Positions 1 to 12,978 are shown, counted from the first letter of the stretch. The stretch: 64,000 nucleotides of DNA from Dasypus novemcinctus (GCF_030445035.2 NC_080702.1:26237652-26301651); one strand, 5' to 3'. Translations and numbers: made by a program. The notes: a model not told the origin generated them from the sequence alone.

Positions 1-425
1 TGGTCTCTCTCTGAGCCCAGCTGTGGGCAATCAGGCACAATAGCTTGCCTCTCCCCTCTCCTCTGGGCTTTATCTCTTCAGCTTCAAGCTGCTCCATGAT
101 TCCAGGCTCTGGCCCCTCTCTCAGCCCCTTGGGGATTCTCTATCTGCTGCTATAGGCAATCCTAGTCCTCTCTTCTCATGGCAGGCCCAAATGGCTGCAG
201 CTCTCTTTCTCTGTGTCTCTGTTTACATAAGACTCCAGTAAAAAGGCTTAAGATCCACCCTGGGTCCTGAAATCTAATCAAAGACCCTTCACTGAAGTGA
301 TCTAATCAAAAGCTCCTTAACCTGAATCTAATCAAAAGGTCCCACAGAAAATAGGTTTACATGTACAGGAATGGGTTAGCTTAAGATTATAATTTTCTGG
401 GGTCCACAAAAGACTCACACCAGGA
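1..425 (-). mobile_element. MaLR-type (MLT1-like) solo LTR fossil, partial
   Basis: The segment reads as the reverse complement of a mammalian-apparent LTR (ERVL-MaLR). It shows the usual run of 'aatctaatcaaaa' and 'aggcttaagatccaccctgg' wording and ends in a 'ttctggggtccacaaaagac' boundary. The left end is cut by the window edge. It is an old, diverged fossil with no coding content. The subfamily is inferred from remembered consensus wording only. Confidence 0.55.
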
Positions 426-864
426 CAGGTGATCAACAGAAGCGCTCTGTCACCCCATTCCCCCAACAATGAAGAACTAATTTGCTAGAGGCCCATCAAG
501 AGGGGTTGCTAACAGCCATACCTGAAGCCTTTCAGCTAAAGGTGAGCTGGTAGCAGTTTTAGGGGTGTACCCAGAAGACAGGTAAGGCATTCCCACCTAC
601 CCCCACCCCCAACTGGTTTCCATCAGTGGTTTGTTCAGGCTTTCCAAATGTACCGACATGGATCCAAGGGGTGATCAAAATTGCCCTCTAACCTGAACCA
701 CCTTTGTCTCAGCTCTCTTGCCCACTCAAGAGAGGGAAAAGATCATAGGGTGCTAAGGTACTCAAATCTTAGTAGCAGCTACTTAGTTTTGGGACAGTCT
801 AGAAAAAGACAAAGAAGAAAAGAGGGAATTAAAAACTTCAGTGTTAGAAATGAACTCCTGCTGC
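426..864. other. Intergenic stretch, nothing recognised
   Basis: About 440 bases of ordinary AT/GC-balanced sequence. I see no splice-bounded exon, RNA gene or clear repeat. A short open frame at 681-881 has no recognisable similarity and no gene context. Confidence 0.5.
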
Positions 865-1200
865 AGGCCACCATTGGATGAATCTCAAAAGCAGTACACT
901 AAGTGAAAGAAGCCAGATGAGCTGAGAGAGTCCATTCCTATGACATTTGGGAAAAGACAAAATGAGGAGCATGGAAAGTTGCTCCATGGTTGCCAGGGGC
1001 TGGGGGAAAGGCTGCCGACAAAGGAGCCCAGGGCAGGATTTGGGGGTGAAAAAGCTCTTCTGTATCTTGACTGTGGTGGTGAGTTCACGGCTCTGTGAAT
1101 TTGCCAAGGCTCAAAGAACTGTACGTTTTAAAAGGATTAATTTCACTTTATGCAAATTAAACCTCAATAAACCCAACTTTAACAAACAGACAAACCCTTG
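865..1200 (+). mobile_element. L1 3' UTR fragment (old L1M type)
   Basis: The text matches the well-known 3' end of old mammalian L1: 'ctaagtgaaagaagccagat', then 'ggttgccaggggctggggg', then 'actctgtgaat' with 'actgtacgttttaaaagg', ending with 'aaacctcaataaa'. It is 5' truncated and non-coding. Confidence 0.75.
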
Positions 1201-1566
1201 TGATTTAACTGCTCAGTTACAACTCTTTAGCAGAGGGAATAATGCCTCTGCTGGGTAACTTATGGAAGGAGTAAAGCAAAGAGGGAAACTGTAGGTCATG
1301 ATTGAAAGGCATCAAGGTATTTGTAGAAGAATTGGAGAAAAAGGCTCTGGACAAGAACAAAACAAAACAAAAAAGGCTCTGGAGAATTCAGAAATTGTAG
1401 GATGAGGGAATCAAAATCCAGAAAGCTTGTTAGCGATTGGCAAATGGCATAAAGCTAATGGATTTAGAGAATCTTGGAGGCGCAAACTGATGCTACTAAG
1501 GCTACCTGTTGTGCAATTTCTTCAGAAATTGCTAGGATGAAGGTATGTTGGTATTTTGGGTTAGCC
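1201..1566. other. Intergenic stretch, nothing recognised
   Basis: No gene or identifiable repeat is seen. A short simple A-rich run (aaaacaaaacaaaa) lies near 1360. Confidence 0.4.
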
Positions 1567-2015
1567 TCTGTTTCTAGTTTTCCTAGGCTGCCTAAATTCT
1601 GATACCATAAAATGGATTGACTTTTCACAATGGGAATTTACTAACTTACAGGTTTACAGTTTTGAGGCTGAGAAAAATGTCCAAATCAAGGCATCATCAG
1701 GCAATGGCTTTTCCCCAAAGACCAGCTACCCGGTGATTCTAGACTGCTCTGTCATGTGGCAAGGCATGTGGCAGCATCTGCTCATCTTTCTCTTCTCTCC
1801 CAATTTCATTGCTCCCAGCTTATTGCTTCTCTCTCGCTCTCTCCATATTCGTTCTGTTTATAAAGGACCCAGAAAGAGGATTAAGACTCACCTTGGGCCA
1901 TGCCTTAACTGAAGTAACCTGATCAAAAGGTCCTACTTAATGTAGGTTTTCACTCAGGAATGGATTAGCTTAAGAACATACTTTTCTGGGATACATACAG
2001 CTTCAAACCATCGCA
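1567..2015 (-). mobile_element. MaLR-type LTR fossil
   Basis: Reverse-complement MaLR LTR wording: 'ttttcctaggctgcctaaat' (the complement of the usual LTR 3' end), 'gggaatttactaacttacag', 'tggcaaggcatgtggcagca', 'gattaagactcaccttgg' and a closing 'tggattagcttaagaacata'. It is an old non-coding fossil of the same general group as the segment at 1-425. Confidence 0.6.
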
Positions 2016-2295
2016 GCCTCTTTTCTTTTCCTACTTGTTTCTTTTCCTCGGCAGTCCCCACACAGATGGGTCCTGTGACTGAGAAACATGTTTTCTTAGT
2101 TTCTCCTGATTGTCCTGTCAACCCATTGGGGAGGAACTGTTGTGCAATCTAAAGGCTACCACTTGTGTATTTCCAGAGCTCTTTGGGAAAGGACATCAGA
2201 TTTGGTTACTGTGAGCCTTCTGAATCACTAGGGGTATATCAGCATGTGGCAGTCTCATACCATGCTGGAAAGGCACCCCAAGCTGAAATTTAAAA
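2016..2295. other. Intergenic stretch, nothing recognised
   Basis: No coding or repeat signature was recognised between the MaLR LTR and the first DAS SINE. Confidence 0.4.
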
Positions 2296-2305
2296 ATTGA
2301 TGCAT

Positions 2306-2610
2306 TGGGAAGCGGTTATGGCTCCAGTGATTGGGTTCCTGTCTACTACATGGGAGGTCCCTAGTTTGGTTCCTGGCGTCTCCAAAACAAGACAGTGAGC
2401 TGGCATGGCAGGCAAACATGGCATGCTGACACAACAAGAGACACAAGAGGAAAAACATAATGAGAGACACAAGAAAGCATGGAAAGGAGGTGGCTCAAGC
2501 AGTTAGGTGCTTCCCTCTCACATCAGAGAGAACATAAGGAAGGTGAATAGACACAGCAAGTGCAAAAATGAGGAGGTGGGGAGAAATAAATGAAATTAAA
2601 AAAAAAAACA
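2306..2610 (+). mobile_element. DAS SINE (older compound subtype)
   Basis: A tRNA-derived xenarthran SINE beginning 'gggaagcggttatggctcc'. It has a partial second tRNA-like unit ('aggtggctcaagcagttagg') and ends in an A-rich tail. It is flanked by near-perfect 10-bp duplications (attgatgcat at 2296-2305 and actgatgcat at 2611-2620), which shows L1-style retroposition. Confidence 0.85.
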
Positions 2611-2723
2611 ACTGATGCATCATTTTGTCCCCTACCATATATAATACTGGTTTAATTTGAAGCCCAAAACCAATAAAAATAGCTTTCCTAAAGGAGAAGC
2701 CATGGCCTTGTATAAAATAATGC

Positions 2724-3042
2724 CTTTTTTTTTTCTCTCCCTCCCCACCCCATTCGCTGTGTGATCTTCTGTGTCTATTTCTCTTTTTGTCTCCTCATCT
2801 TTCTCCTCTAGGATTCACCAGGATTTGATCCTGGGGACCTCTGACATGGAGAGAGGTTCCCTGTCACTTGTGCCACCTCAGTTCCTGATTTCTCTTGCAC
2901 CTCACCTTGACTCTCCCCTTTGTCTCTCTTTTGTTGCGTCATCATCTTGCAGCATGACTCGCTTGCACAGGCACTGGCTCACCAAGTGGGTCCTCCCATA
3001 TGGTAGGCAGAAGCCCAATCACTTGAGCCACATTGCTTCCCT
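2724..3042 (-). mobile_element. DAS SINE (older compound subtype)
   Basis: Reverse orientation: it starts with a T run (the tail) and ends 'gagccacattgcttccct', the complement of the SINE head. Approximate duplications (aataatgcc and aacaatagcc) flank it. The open frame at 2771-3121 is produced by this repeat. Confidence 0.8.
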
Positions 3043-3169
3043 AACAATAGCCTTCACGGAGAGTTTAATTAGAAAGAATAAAACTGGTTATAGAAGAATT
3101 TTCAAAACAAGGGCTGATTAGGACCCTCAACCTGTAATATGCCCATACTTCCTATAAAAAGGAAGGTAG

Positions 3170-3555
3170 GGGAAACGGACTTTGGCCCAGTGGTTAGGGC
3201 ATCCATCTACCACATGGGAGGTCCACGGTTCAAACCCTGGGCCTCCTTGACCCATGTGGAGCTGGCCCATGTGCAGTGCTGATGCGCGCAAGGAGTGCCA
3301 TGCCACACAGGGGTGTCCCCCGCGTAGAGGAGCCCCACGCGCAAGGAGTGCACCCATAAGGAGAGCCGCCCAGTGCGAAGGAGGGAGCAGCCTGCCAAGG
3401 AATGGCGCCGCCCACACTTCCCGTGCCGCTGACGACAACAGAAGCGGACAAAGAAACAAGACGCAGCAAAAAGACACAGAAAACAGACAACCGGGGGAGG
3501 GGAGGGGAATTAAATAAATAAAAATAAATCTTTAAAAAAAAATAAAAATAAAAAT
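3170..3555 (+). mobile_element. DAS SINE
   Basis: Full-length head 'ggactttggcccagtggtta', B-box-like 'ggttcaaaccc', and A-rich tail. It is flanked by a perfect 13-bp duplication (aaaaaggaaggta at 3157-3169 and 3556-3568). The perfect duplication suggests a fairly recent insertion. Confidence 0.92.
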
Positions 3556-3744
3556 AAAAAGGAAGGTAAATTTTTAAAAATGGTCATCCACTGCGTAGAT
3601 TTGTTCAAGATCATACAAAAATAATTTTGTTCTTCTATTAACCTCTGTAATTCCTATCTCTGCAACTATTCTGACCAGTACCATTTTCTGCAAAATTCTT
3701 CTCTTGAGTTAACCTACATTCTACACTCCTTTTAATTTTTTTTT

Positions 3745-4640
3745 TTCCCTTTAGGCCCCTCTAGTGGACCAGTCTAAGTTTTTGTTTGTTTTGGAGCTCT
3801 CCTACTACTTTCAAAGAGTCATTTACTGTTGTGGGAAACTGGCTTACCTGTTCCCTATTTGTTTCACTTGTCCCAGTTATTGTAAATGTTGCCGTGCTGA
3901 TGAGGAACAGCTGCTGTGGAGTTCTTAATAAATGTGATGTGGAAACTAGGGTCGAGGCTCTCAATTCCAGAAGCTGTGGGTCCCTTTATCTCCTCTCTTG
4001 GGTCTTTCTCTCTGCCCTTTATTTCATAAATTTCTGCATTGCCTTCCCTCCAAGCCAACCTATTGCTGAGCTGGTCTCAGCAACTGGTGCCCAACGTGGG
4101 GCATGAAGGGAAGCTCAGCAATTTACAGGAAAACTTGAAAAAAATTTGTTCCATCATAGGGATCTATAGCTACTCAAAATATCAATGATGTAATGGTAGC
4201 CCCCAAAACTAAAGAGCATCATGAAATTGATACTTTGACTTTATTACTACTCCCTGCTTCACAAGAGCAGAAGGCCTTGCCAAGAAAATTGTAATACTGC
4301 CAAATCGAGGTACAATCTTTAGGACAAGCACTGTTAGCTGAAAAGGCACAAAATGTTACGAACTAGCTAGGGAGCTAGCCCACTTTTGCAGACAAAAATA
4401 GCCTATTTCTGTTCATAATGTATATTTGATGACGTTTATTGAAGGGTCATGCACTGAATTGGCCCTCTTAAGGATTCAATGATAGGAAGATTTGAAAACT
4501 GATGTTTTGTCTGAAGTTAACTTTTCATATTTTCTGGGATTGTTGGTTTGCTCTTAGGGAGAATTTGTGAAAGGTTTTTCACTATCTGAATAATCTGCCT
4601 AGAAGGCAAAGATTCTATGAGTCATCAGAATAATATCCTT
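3745..4640 (+). mobile_element. Betaretrovirus-like (ERV2/ERVK-type) LTR and leader fossil
   Basis: An LTR-like stretch with an AATAAA (about 3929) ends around 4082. Two bases later lies an 18-nt primer-binding-like site at 4085-4102 (TGGTGCCCAACGTGGGGC), one base from the tRNA-Lys site used by betaretroviruses. The following several hundred bases are leader/gag-like relics with no usable frame. The element is broken and incomplete, and no partner LTR was found. The left edge and the extent of the internal part are estimates. Confidence 0.6.
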
Positions 4641-4796
4641 TTGATTTTTATGTTAATCTTATCATCCCTTGTTTTAGATAACAAGTCTTCTCACTTTTAC
4701 AAGAACCTAAGTCTATTTACAGTCATGTTAACTCCTTTATTTACTTTCCAAATCTTTTATTGTCACTTTGGTTAAATAGAGAACCAATTACTGTTT

Positions 4797-5272
4797 TGAT
4801 GTGGGCTATGGGTGGGAGGCTTTTTGTCTCTTCAGAGATAACCTAAGCTCTCTGACTTGTGGGTATGACAGTAAGAGGCTGCAGTCCTGCCCTTGGTAAC
4901 AATGGCAAGGACTCCAGTCCCAGGAAACAGTTTAATAATGCAAGGTCTATAAACTTTAAGTATTTAGGGGAAATGCAAACTAAATATGCTAAAAGCTTAC
5001 CTAGAATGTCTGAAGTCCATGCTAAAAGCTTACCTAAGATGTGAAAGATATATATGCTAATTGAAGCCTATTGAGAACTGAAACAAAGGGACCATTTGGC
5101 CTTTCCTCTCTGTATAAAAGGGACTAAAAAATCTTGTTCAGGGCTCAGGATTGAAACAGAAATTTCCTGAGTCCGGCCGGCCGTCAATAAACCATTTTTC
5201 CTTCTCAAAATCATTCCTGAGTCCTGGCCTCTCTATACGCAAATAATTGAACCTCTCTCAAATTCTACAACA
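4797..5272 (+). mobile_element. Solo LTR of a class I ERV family (tRNA-Arg family)
   Basis: Begins TGATGTGGGCTATGGG and ends TCTACAACA. It has a TATA-like 'ctgtataaaag' and 'gtcaataaacc' as poly(A) signal. A perfect 4-bp duplication (gttt at 4793-4796 and 5273-5276) flanks it. It is clearly the same family as the LTRs at 6511 and 13001, but more diverged and in the opposite orientation. With no internal sequence attached, it is best read as the product of LTR-LTR recombination. Confidence 0.88.
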
Positions 5273-5549
5273 GTTTCACAGTGACCCATGAGCCTATTTA
5301 GCAAAATATTTACACGTAAAGGCTTTTTTTGGCATTTCACCTACCCAAAATGACATCTCCTAGATTTTAAACTGTCTTTGGGATTTTCCCAGAGGACCCC
5401 TGGGAAAATCACAAAGGATTTCTTCGTTCATCCTGTAAAAAAAGTGAGATGCTAGATATAAGTTTGATAGGTTATAAGTTGAATATGGGAAGTATTGCCA
5501 AATTAAAAAGGATTTTCTAATCTGTTAGTTAAATTTGTATGGGTAAATT
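5273..5549. other. Possible interior of an older ERV, unassigned
   Basis: AT-rich sequence between two inserted LTRs. It may continue the betaretrovirus-like fossil that starts near 3745, but I cannot identify any retroviral gene in it. Confidence 0.3.
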
Positions 5550-5554
5550 GTTAC

Positions 5555-6027
5555 TGTATTAGTCAGCCAAGGAGGTGCTGGTGCAAAATACCAGAAATTG
5601 GTTGGTTTTAGAAAAGCTATGTATTTGGGGTAGGAGCTTACAGACACCAGGCCATAAAGCATAAGTTACTTCCCTCCCCAAAGACTGTTTGGAGCAAGAT
5701 GGCTGCCGACATCTACAAAGGCTCAGGCTTCCTGGGTTCCTGCGTTACTGGGCTTGCTTTTCTCTGAGTTCAAGGTTTCTTCCTTCCTGGGGCTGGCTTC
5801 TCTTTCCTCTTCCTGCTGATTTCCTGGGGCTCCAGCTTAAGTCTTCAGCATCAAACTCCAACATCAGAAAACCCCCAACTCTGTTCTTTGCCAGGCCTTC
5901 TATCTGTGAGTCCCCACCCACCACTCAATGCCCTCATCATAGCTCAATCATGCCCAGGTACAGATCAGATTATAAGCATAATCCAATATTTCTTTTTTGA
6001 ATTCATCAATTATATCAAACTGCTACA
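5555..6027 (-). mobile_element. Xenarthran MaLR-type solo LTR
   Basis: On this strand it runs from TGTATTAGTCAGCC to ATATCAAACTGCTACA. A perfect 5-bp duplication (gttac at 5550-5554 and 6028-6032) flanks it. The 5-bp duplication and the end wording fit ERVL-MaLR. Related copies occur at 19221, 23415, 25562 and 35687. Non-coding fossil. Confidence 0.85.
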
Positions 6028-6032
6028 GTTAC

Positions 6033-6506
6033 TAATATAAACATTTCAGAAATCTTAAATCATCTGTATTAGCAGAGTTAGTAGCAATTACTTGAGCTGC
6101 AATTCTTGGTTCTGGACTTAGCCCAACATACTGATAATAAATATGAGAGGGGAGAATAGGTGTACCATGGGGTATTTGGGGACATTGGAATTGTTCTCCG
6201 TGCTATTGCAATGATGGATACAGACCATTATACATTTTGTCAAATCCTATAAATTGTACAGTACAACATGTAAACCATAATGTAAACAGTAGATCACGGT
6301 TAGGAGCAATGCTTCAATATATGTTCATCAATTGTAACAAATATACTGCACTAATGAAAGATGTTAATGGGGAAAAGTGTCTATGTGTGAGGGGTATACA
6401 AGAATCCCCTATATTTTTTATATAACCTGTATGTAATCTAAAAGTTTCTTTAAAAACAAGGGGAAAAAAATGAGTATCATCGGAGTAGTGACATTGAAAT
6501 TAAGTC
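6033..6506. other. Intergenic or old ERV interior, unassigned
   Basis: AT-rich stretch with a short open frame (6237-6425) that matches nothing I recognise. It ends at the 4-bp duplication of the provirus that follows. Confidence 0.35.
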
Positions 6507-6510
6507 ATCC

Positions 6511-6975
6511 TGTTGTGGAATTTAAGAGAAGTTTAATTAATTGAGTATAGAGAGGCCAGGACTCAGGAATGATTTTGAGAAGGAAAAAATGGTTTATTGA
6601 CGGCCGGCCGGACTCCGGAGCTTTCTGTTTGAATCCCGAGCCCGGAACAAGATTTTCAAATGTCTTTTATACAGAGAGGAAAGGCCAAATGGTCCCTTTG
6701 TTTTAGTTCTCAATAGGCTTCAATTAGCATATATCTCTTTCACATCTTAGGTAAGCTTTTAGCAAGGACTCTAGACATTTTAGATAAGCCTTGGTTTTTG
6801 CATTTCTCTTAAATACTTAAAGTTTATAGCCCTTGCTTTGTTAAACATTTTCTGGGACTGGAGCCTGCTGGTCCCTAAGAGCAGGACTGCAGCTTCTTAC
6901 CGTTTTACACTTACAAGTTAAACAACTTAGTTATCTCTGAAGAGACAAAGAGCTTTCTACCCATAGCTCACATCA
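6511..6975 (-). repeat. 3' LTR of the tRNA-Arg provirus
   Basis: Contains, in sense, 'ctgtataaaag' as TATA box and 'gtcaataaacc' as poly(A) signal, with a GC-rich palindrome (ccggccggccg) just before the latter. Compared with the partner LTR and the older solo LTR, this copy carries the derived state at the differing sites I could polarise. Confidence 0.9.
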
Positions 6976-9453
6976 TTCTCCCCCTTTGTTAAAGTTTACT
7001 TGCTAAGCTTTGGCATAATTATTGTTGTAGCTATGAGGTGGATGACTGTTTGTTGTCTTGACTGATTATTTATCAGTCTTTAGTACAGCATCAAGGACCG
7101 TTTTTAGAAGTTTAGAACTTTTTATTCTGGACAGCAGAATCTTGGGCAGGGGCCTCCCGCAGTTATTCTGCTGCCACTGGCACTCACGTGGATTTTTAGT
7201 CAGGTTCCAGATCCATCTATTACTTTTATTTTACTCTTAAAGAGTTTACACCTTTAATTTAAAAGGGGTGCTGAAGGGAGACGATCTCTTTTCTGTAACT
7301 GTTTCCTGCTGGCCATGGGCTGTAGTCATTGCTTAATAAGGTGTAAAACTCTTTAATTTATTTTAACTGGAGGAAGATGGATCTGGCATTCTGTACGAAG
7401 TTGGATGAAGTTTTTATATGGTTAATAAGATGTTCACTCTGAAAGAAACAAACTTAATTAAAATTTTGGAATACCCGTTTTTTAAAAGAGGACACATTGG
7501 ATTACAGAGGTAGACAAGGTTAGGTGCCTATAAAGATGGCACTCTTTAAAAGCTGGTGGGAACAGCATATATTCTTTTTTAAGTTATCTATCTTTAGAGA
7601 GAAATTGCAACAGACACTTAGCTTTGTCTGAAGACACATTCCAAGCTGTTTAATGATTGACACTCATTCGCTCTGTCAGATGCTCCTGGTGAACTGGCAC
7701 TCTTTGGGCAACTGGCTTTACTCAGGATTAGAACACTAATTTGGAAATACTCTTAGTTTTCACTTGTGGGAGTGATCAGAACTACAGAATAAAGATTTTT
7801 ACACCTTGGTTTTTATTGTACAATTTCTAGCAATTTTGACTTGTTCAATAGGTGACTCACTATCAGCAAGCAAGCTTCACTTTTGCTAACTTGAGACTGG
7901 CTGAGACTGCCACCTTATTCTATAGACATGTTATTAACTGTTTAGAAAATGATTTTACCAGGAATTTAACATGTCTAATATACTTCTGCACTTGATTTAA
8001 AATAGAAAAGATAACATTACAATTATTAGGCATATATTTAGTACAGGATAAAAGTACAGCACTTAATATTAACTAATGTATTACTTAATGCATAAGGATT
8101 CAGAGTTGCCATTATTAGTTTTGAGTTTCAGGTTTGTAATACTTTACATGTTATCTCTCCATGAGAGCAGGCCATAATGCCAATTGTGTTTAAGTTTTAC
8201 TTACAGTCTCCTGGTATCATGGCTCCACTTAGCATGTTCTTTAACGCAGTGAGCAAGTTGCAGCATCCTTCCAGTATTCCAGAGATTTTCTAGTATTCTA
8301 CTAGCCTGGTGCATAGTGCTCTCTGGCACTATGGAACAGTGCCAGTCTGGAGGCGATATCTATTGTACACTTGGCTGTACCGAGTCATTATTGGCTGCAG
8401 GAGCTTGAAACTGCAATATAGTTTCTATCGACTTCAGGAGCAGAACCAGAGACTGATATAGCACATATTTTTAATTGAGGGGTCAGTGACTAGCTTAGCC
8501 AATAACTCACATGGAGAGGCCACTTGTAATGTATACAAGGCCTGGTTTGAATGCACAAGAGTTTGACAATGTTAAAGTTTATTCTTTGTTTTATATATAT
8601 TTTAAACAACTTAACGCAATACATATATCAAATGACTATTTACTTACACAATTTTACTATGAAGATAACAGTAGGTACTTTACTTTAGTAATAGAGGAAA
8701 AATATTATTTTTCATTGTTAGAATGAAAACAGAATATTTTTAATAGAATCAAGACAACTTTTTATTACCATTTACTTAAATGTGTATTTTGCAGTGGCCT
8801 TCAGACAGGTTTATTATCATGAAGTTATTTCTGCTACCAATACTAATCTAAGTTTCTTTAGTTAACAATGACTTTTACAACTAGAACTATTTAAACATTT
8901 TTAGTTTGGAAGATGTTTTACAAACTCTTTATAATTGACTATAACCGCATTGACTAGACACCTCATGTTTAAATAAACTTACTAAATTACAATTACTAAT
9001 GAAAGAAATTTACTTTTTATTTAAGAGAGCATATTTACAATCTTTTCTCTTTAGCTTAATTTCACCAATGTGAACTTACAATTTTCACTTACAATTTTCA
9101 TTACTGTAAAGATTTTGTACATATGTTAATTTAGTTTATAAATTAACTATGGGAGATTACACTCAAGTTAAATAAAATTGAAACTATAATAGTTTATGCA
9201 AGGAATGTTCTCTTTTTTCCTTACAGGAAGCTAAAAACTTTTTTTTTTTTAAGTTATGAAAATTATTAATTTAAAAGCATAACTGACTACCAGGTTTTAA
9301 AACACATGCATACTGACTTCTAGGTTTTAAAACACATTACACAATTACTTAATTTTTTAAAATTATAACTCAGGAAAGATCTCTCTATAGTTTTTATGGA
9401 CTTTCCTTTACTTACTGAAATTTGTTAATAGAGCCACTAATTACTTTATTTTG

Positions 9454-9914
9454 TTGGAAAGAAATCTTCTGGAAGAAAATAAGGCTCACTAGATTGTGGA
9501 GAAGAAAATACTTTATTTTCAATCTTGCAAGAAGGGGCGCAGAGCCAGATATGGCTGGTGCCCCGAACAAAGAAAAATGACACAATTTATACCCTTAAGC
9601 CTAGCATGCAAGCTCTTCTTGTTTTTCTATAGATTGGATACTTTAGAAGTTACAGCTTATCTGAGATTTAACTTTCCCACGCAAAAGTTTGATTTAACTG
9701 CTTTTTTTATTACATTTTAACTATTTTAGTTTTTACCTGCTCCCTCCCTTTGTCAAATAAGGAATAGAATTTAGTGCTGAAATGGCACCGACTTAGTTAG
9801 CTCTTTTTTGGGCATTTTTCCACTGCCCATAGGACTGGCCTAAACTGGTCTCCTCCACTGCTGTCCAACCCGGGAGTGGGAGACTGAGGCAGCAGGCTGC
9901 CGGGTTACATCAAC
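9454..9914 (-). mobile_element. Probable LTR-like segment nested in the provirus interior
   Basis: In the minus-strand sense this stretch has 'gggtataaattgtg' followed about 75 bases later by 'gaaaataaagtattttc', the spacing expected for the U3/R/U5 of an LTR. It starts near TGATGTAACCCGG. I did not find convincing flanking duplications, so the ends are estimates. It could instead belong to the original interior. Confidence 0.4.
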
Positions 9915-12900
9915 ATTTTTCTTATGTGAAAATTAAACTAATCTTTGTGTGTGTTTTTTTTTTTTTTAATTTATGGCTGACAAAGGTTTAAACTGGGAAA
10001 TTACCAGGCAAACTGATTTTTAATTTTCTAGCCTAGTAGATAGGTTTAATCTGCCACACCTAGTCTTGCTTTAAAAGCTCTTGCAAAGAGGAGGCCCTTT
10101 TCCAATTGTTTCCATAATCAGATTTTTATGACTTTTTTATCTTGCTTAGTTCAATTTGGGCTTTAAGAATATTTATAAATATAACTGCATATTTTTTAAC
10201 AATTTGAGCAAATAGGCAGACATGAATAGTTTGACACAACAACATGACTTTAGTTACTTTAAACTTTTCAAAGACTTTTGAAACTCTTCTTAATTTGCAC
10301 TATGACTATGCAGTTTACCACAAGAATTTTTTTTCTTACTTAATGGATTGTAATAACTAAAATGTTCTCAATGCCTTAGCACCATTTTGTTTTAGAACTT
10401 TATATTTTACCTTGAAATTAGCAGAATTTTGGATAAGCAACAAGATTAGTTTTATATATATTTACTGAGGCTATTTGAAGCCTCAGGGAGACAGACTGCT
10501 TTCTCTCATGAATTGCCACTCTTAGGAACACTGACCGTCAAGGCAGGAGACTTCTCCCCCTCCACTCCCCTTTTGGTTTTGGAGATAATAAAACTCCAGT
10601 GGCCATTTAACTTTATTTTATCAGGCAGCCATTTATTTAGTTTACACTTGAATTCATGAGAGAAAGGGTTACTAATACCAGAAGAGGAGACAGTGATGTC
10701 CCAGCTCTTCTCAATTATGAAATAACCGTAGGCAAAGGCAAAGGGTGAGGTTAGGCTTGAAGTAACCATAAACAAAGGAAAGGTTAGTGTAGAATTTACA
10801 CTTAAATAATAGTTTCAGGCTAAATTCACTCAGCTATAATCTTAGTTATTGTCTTTTTACTGTTTTACAATATAAATGCATTTATAAATGATTTTAACTT
10901 TTAGTTACAGTTTTTATTAATTTTTTAAAACTTATTAATTTTATAACACCTTTAAATACTTTTTATTTAACTTATAACATATTAAATGAACTTAACTATT
11001 ACTTTAATTTTTTTTTTTAAGTGAAAGAATAAATCTCTTGCAGTTAGTTTGAAATAAAAGGCTACTTTTCAGGATTTGATTTTTAGAACATAAAATGTTC
11101 TTTTAAAAGAGGTAAGACTCTTCTTCAAACATTGAGGATATGATGAGGTTAAAGCACAAGAAGCTATTGATAAAATATTTTTTTTGTATATTGATCTTAC
11201 TCAATTTAATCATAAAAATTTCTCTTCCACAAACCTTCTACACTTTCAGTATTCATTCAGGTTCTGTCCCACACTCTACTCTTTCTAATAATCAATCATT
11301 TTATCTTAGGACAAAATCATCTTCTGTTGCCTTAACAATAAAAACACATTCCATATATCCTACATACTGAGTTACCAGGCAAACTTTTTACAACATATAA
11401 TTGCTATTAATACTAAACAAGTTTGTTAAAATAATGAACTTTTCTTCACTTTAAATACTTAGTAGCATGTAATACCAGAAACAGTTTTTTTGGAAGCAAG
11501 TTGGCAGGGGAGATTGGCTGCCGAATAAGTTTGTTATAAAATTGCCTTTTATTATTATTATTATCAATTCAGTTTTGTTAAATAATGCCTTTCTGCAATT
11601 AGCCACTTAAATACCTTAAACAATGCTTTGTAATACTTTTATATTTATTTATACCCTTAAGACAGATTTTACCCTTCACAGAACACATTCTCTCACTTAA
11701 GGTTACTACAATACTTTTTAAGAACCTGAGCAGAATGCAAACGTATTTTGGTTTTGACACCCTAAGGAGGGAAATTTACTGCATTTATTCTGATTCTGCT
11801 TTTCACCTCTTTCAATTCCCCCCCCTTTCAGGCAGTCGGGTGCACAACAAACAGGAATGCGGCTTATGAATAGAAGGGTGGACTCACTGGAAAGGGGCAA
11901 GCCGCTCCCCCCTTTCCAGCTTTCAGCCAAAATGGGCAGACAGAACTTACTCAAATTTGGCAACTCTCCCAGGAACCCAGCCGCCCTGACTGGGACATTC
12001 CCAACAGACTTGGGTGCTTGGCGCGGACACAGATGGCCTCCAAGCCCCGGCAAAGGGCCAGACCAGAGACAAGACACTAGAACATGCACAAACATCTAGA
12101 CTCCTCAGCTTTTGCCCCAGAATCATTTCACCCCCTTGCCAATGGCAAGGGAGGGCTCCAGCTCAGCTGTAATTCTACTTTACATAAGGACACAACTCCG
12201 ACACTAGCATTGAGCTGACACAGACAGAAGCACAAAGGTCACTAATCTGACCCACAAGTTATATATTTATTTCACCATGGCTGCCCCCACAGCCATCACA
12301 AACCTCAGAACACTTAATATTTGGTATAAAGCGAATTCATTCACAAATTAGCACCATAACAAAAGATTTCAGCTAGACTTTTCCACTGTTTAAACTTTAC
12401 ACCCAGACCAAGCTCCACCAGAAAAGCCGATCTATTTTCCTGTAACCAAGTTTTGTTTTCTTTAATTTAGACCAATTTCCAGGATATTAGGACTCGAACC
12501 TATAAATACCCTTCCTATTAAAATCGAGACTCCACTCCTTTAGTGGATATAAGACCAGTACCAGATTCTAACATGCAGTTAGACAAACCCAAAACACCAG
12601 GGCTTTTCCCCGGTTTTTCTCCTTTTCCCAAGCCTAGAGAGAACGGCTTCCCCCCAACTTTCTGGGGCTACTAGGGTTCTCTCAGGAGGTGATCAGCCTC
12701 CCCTTCCTAGCAATTAAAGCTAGGGCCTTCCAGACTCTGCTCACCCGGGGAGTCTTACCTTCTTCCATGTTCGGAGTTCTTTTTCGTTCCCAGAATCTTT
12801 CTCTTCAGACCTTCCATTGCCCTCGATTTTTGTCGGGAAGATTCTGGTGGAGCCCACATCTTTTCTGGATTAAATTTAATCCAGGGGCGCCCAGATTTGG

Positions 12901-12978
12901 GGTTCACCCGAGTCCTCCCGGCTTCCTCGGGGATTTGGAAGGGGCAGCAAAATGCTACCGTCTCTGGCCTTCATTTTT

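Noticed and set aside
3170-3240. tRNA genes suggested by A/B-box-like motifs at the heads of DAS SINEs
   Set aside because: The motifs are tRNA-derived promoter parts of SINEs. The copies have long non-tRNA bodies, A-tails and target duplications and do not form a full cloverleaf.
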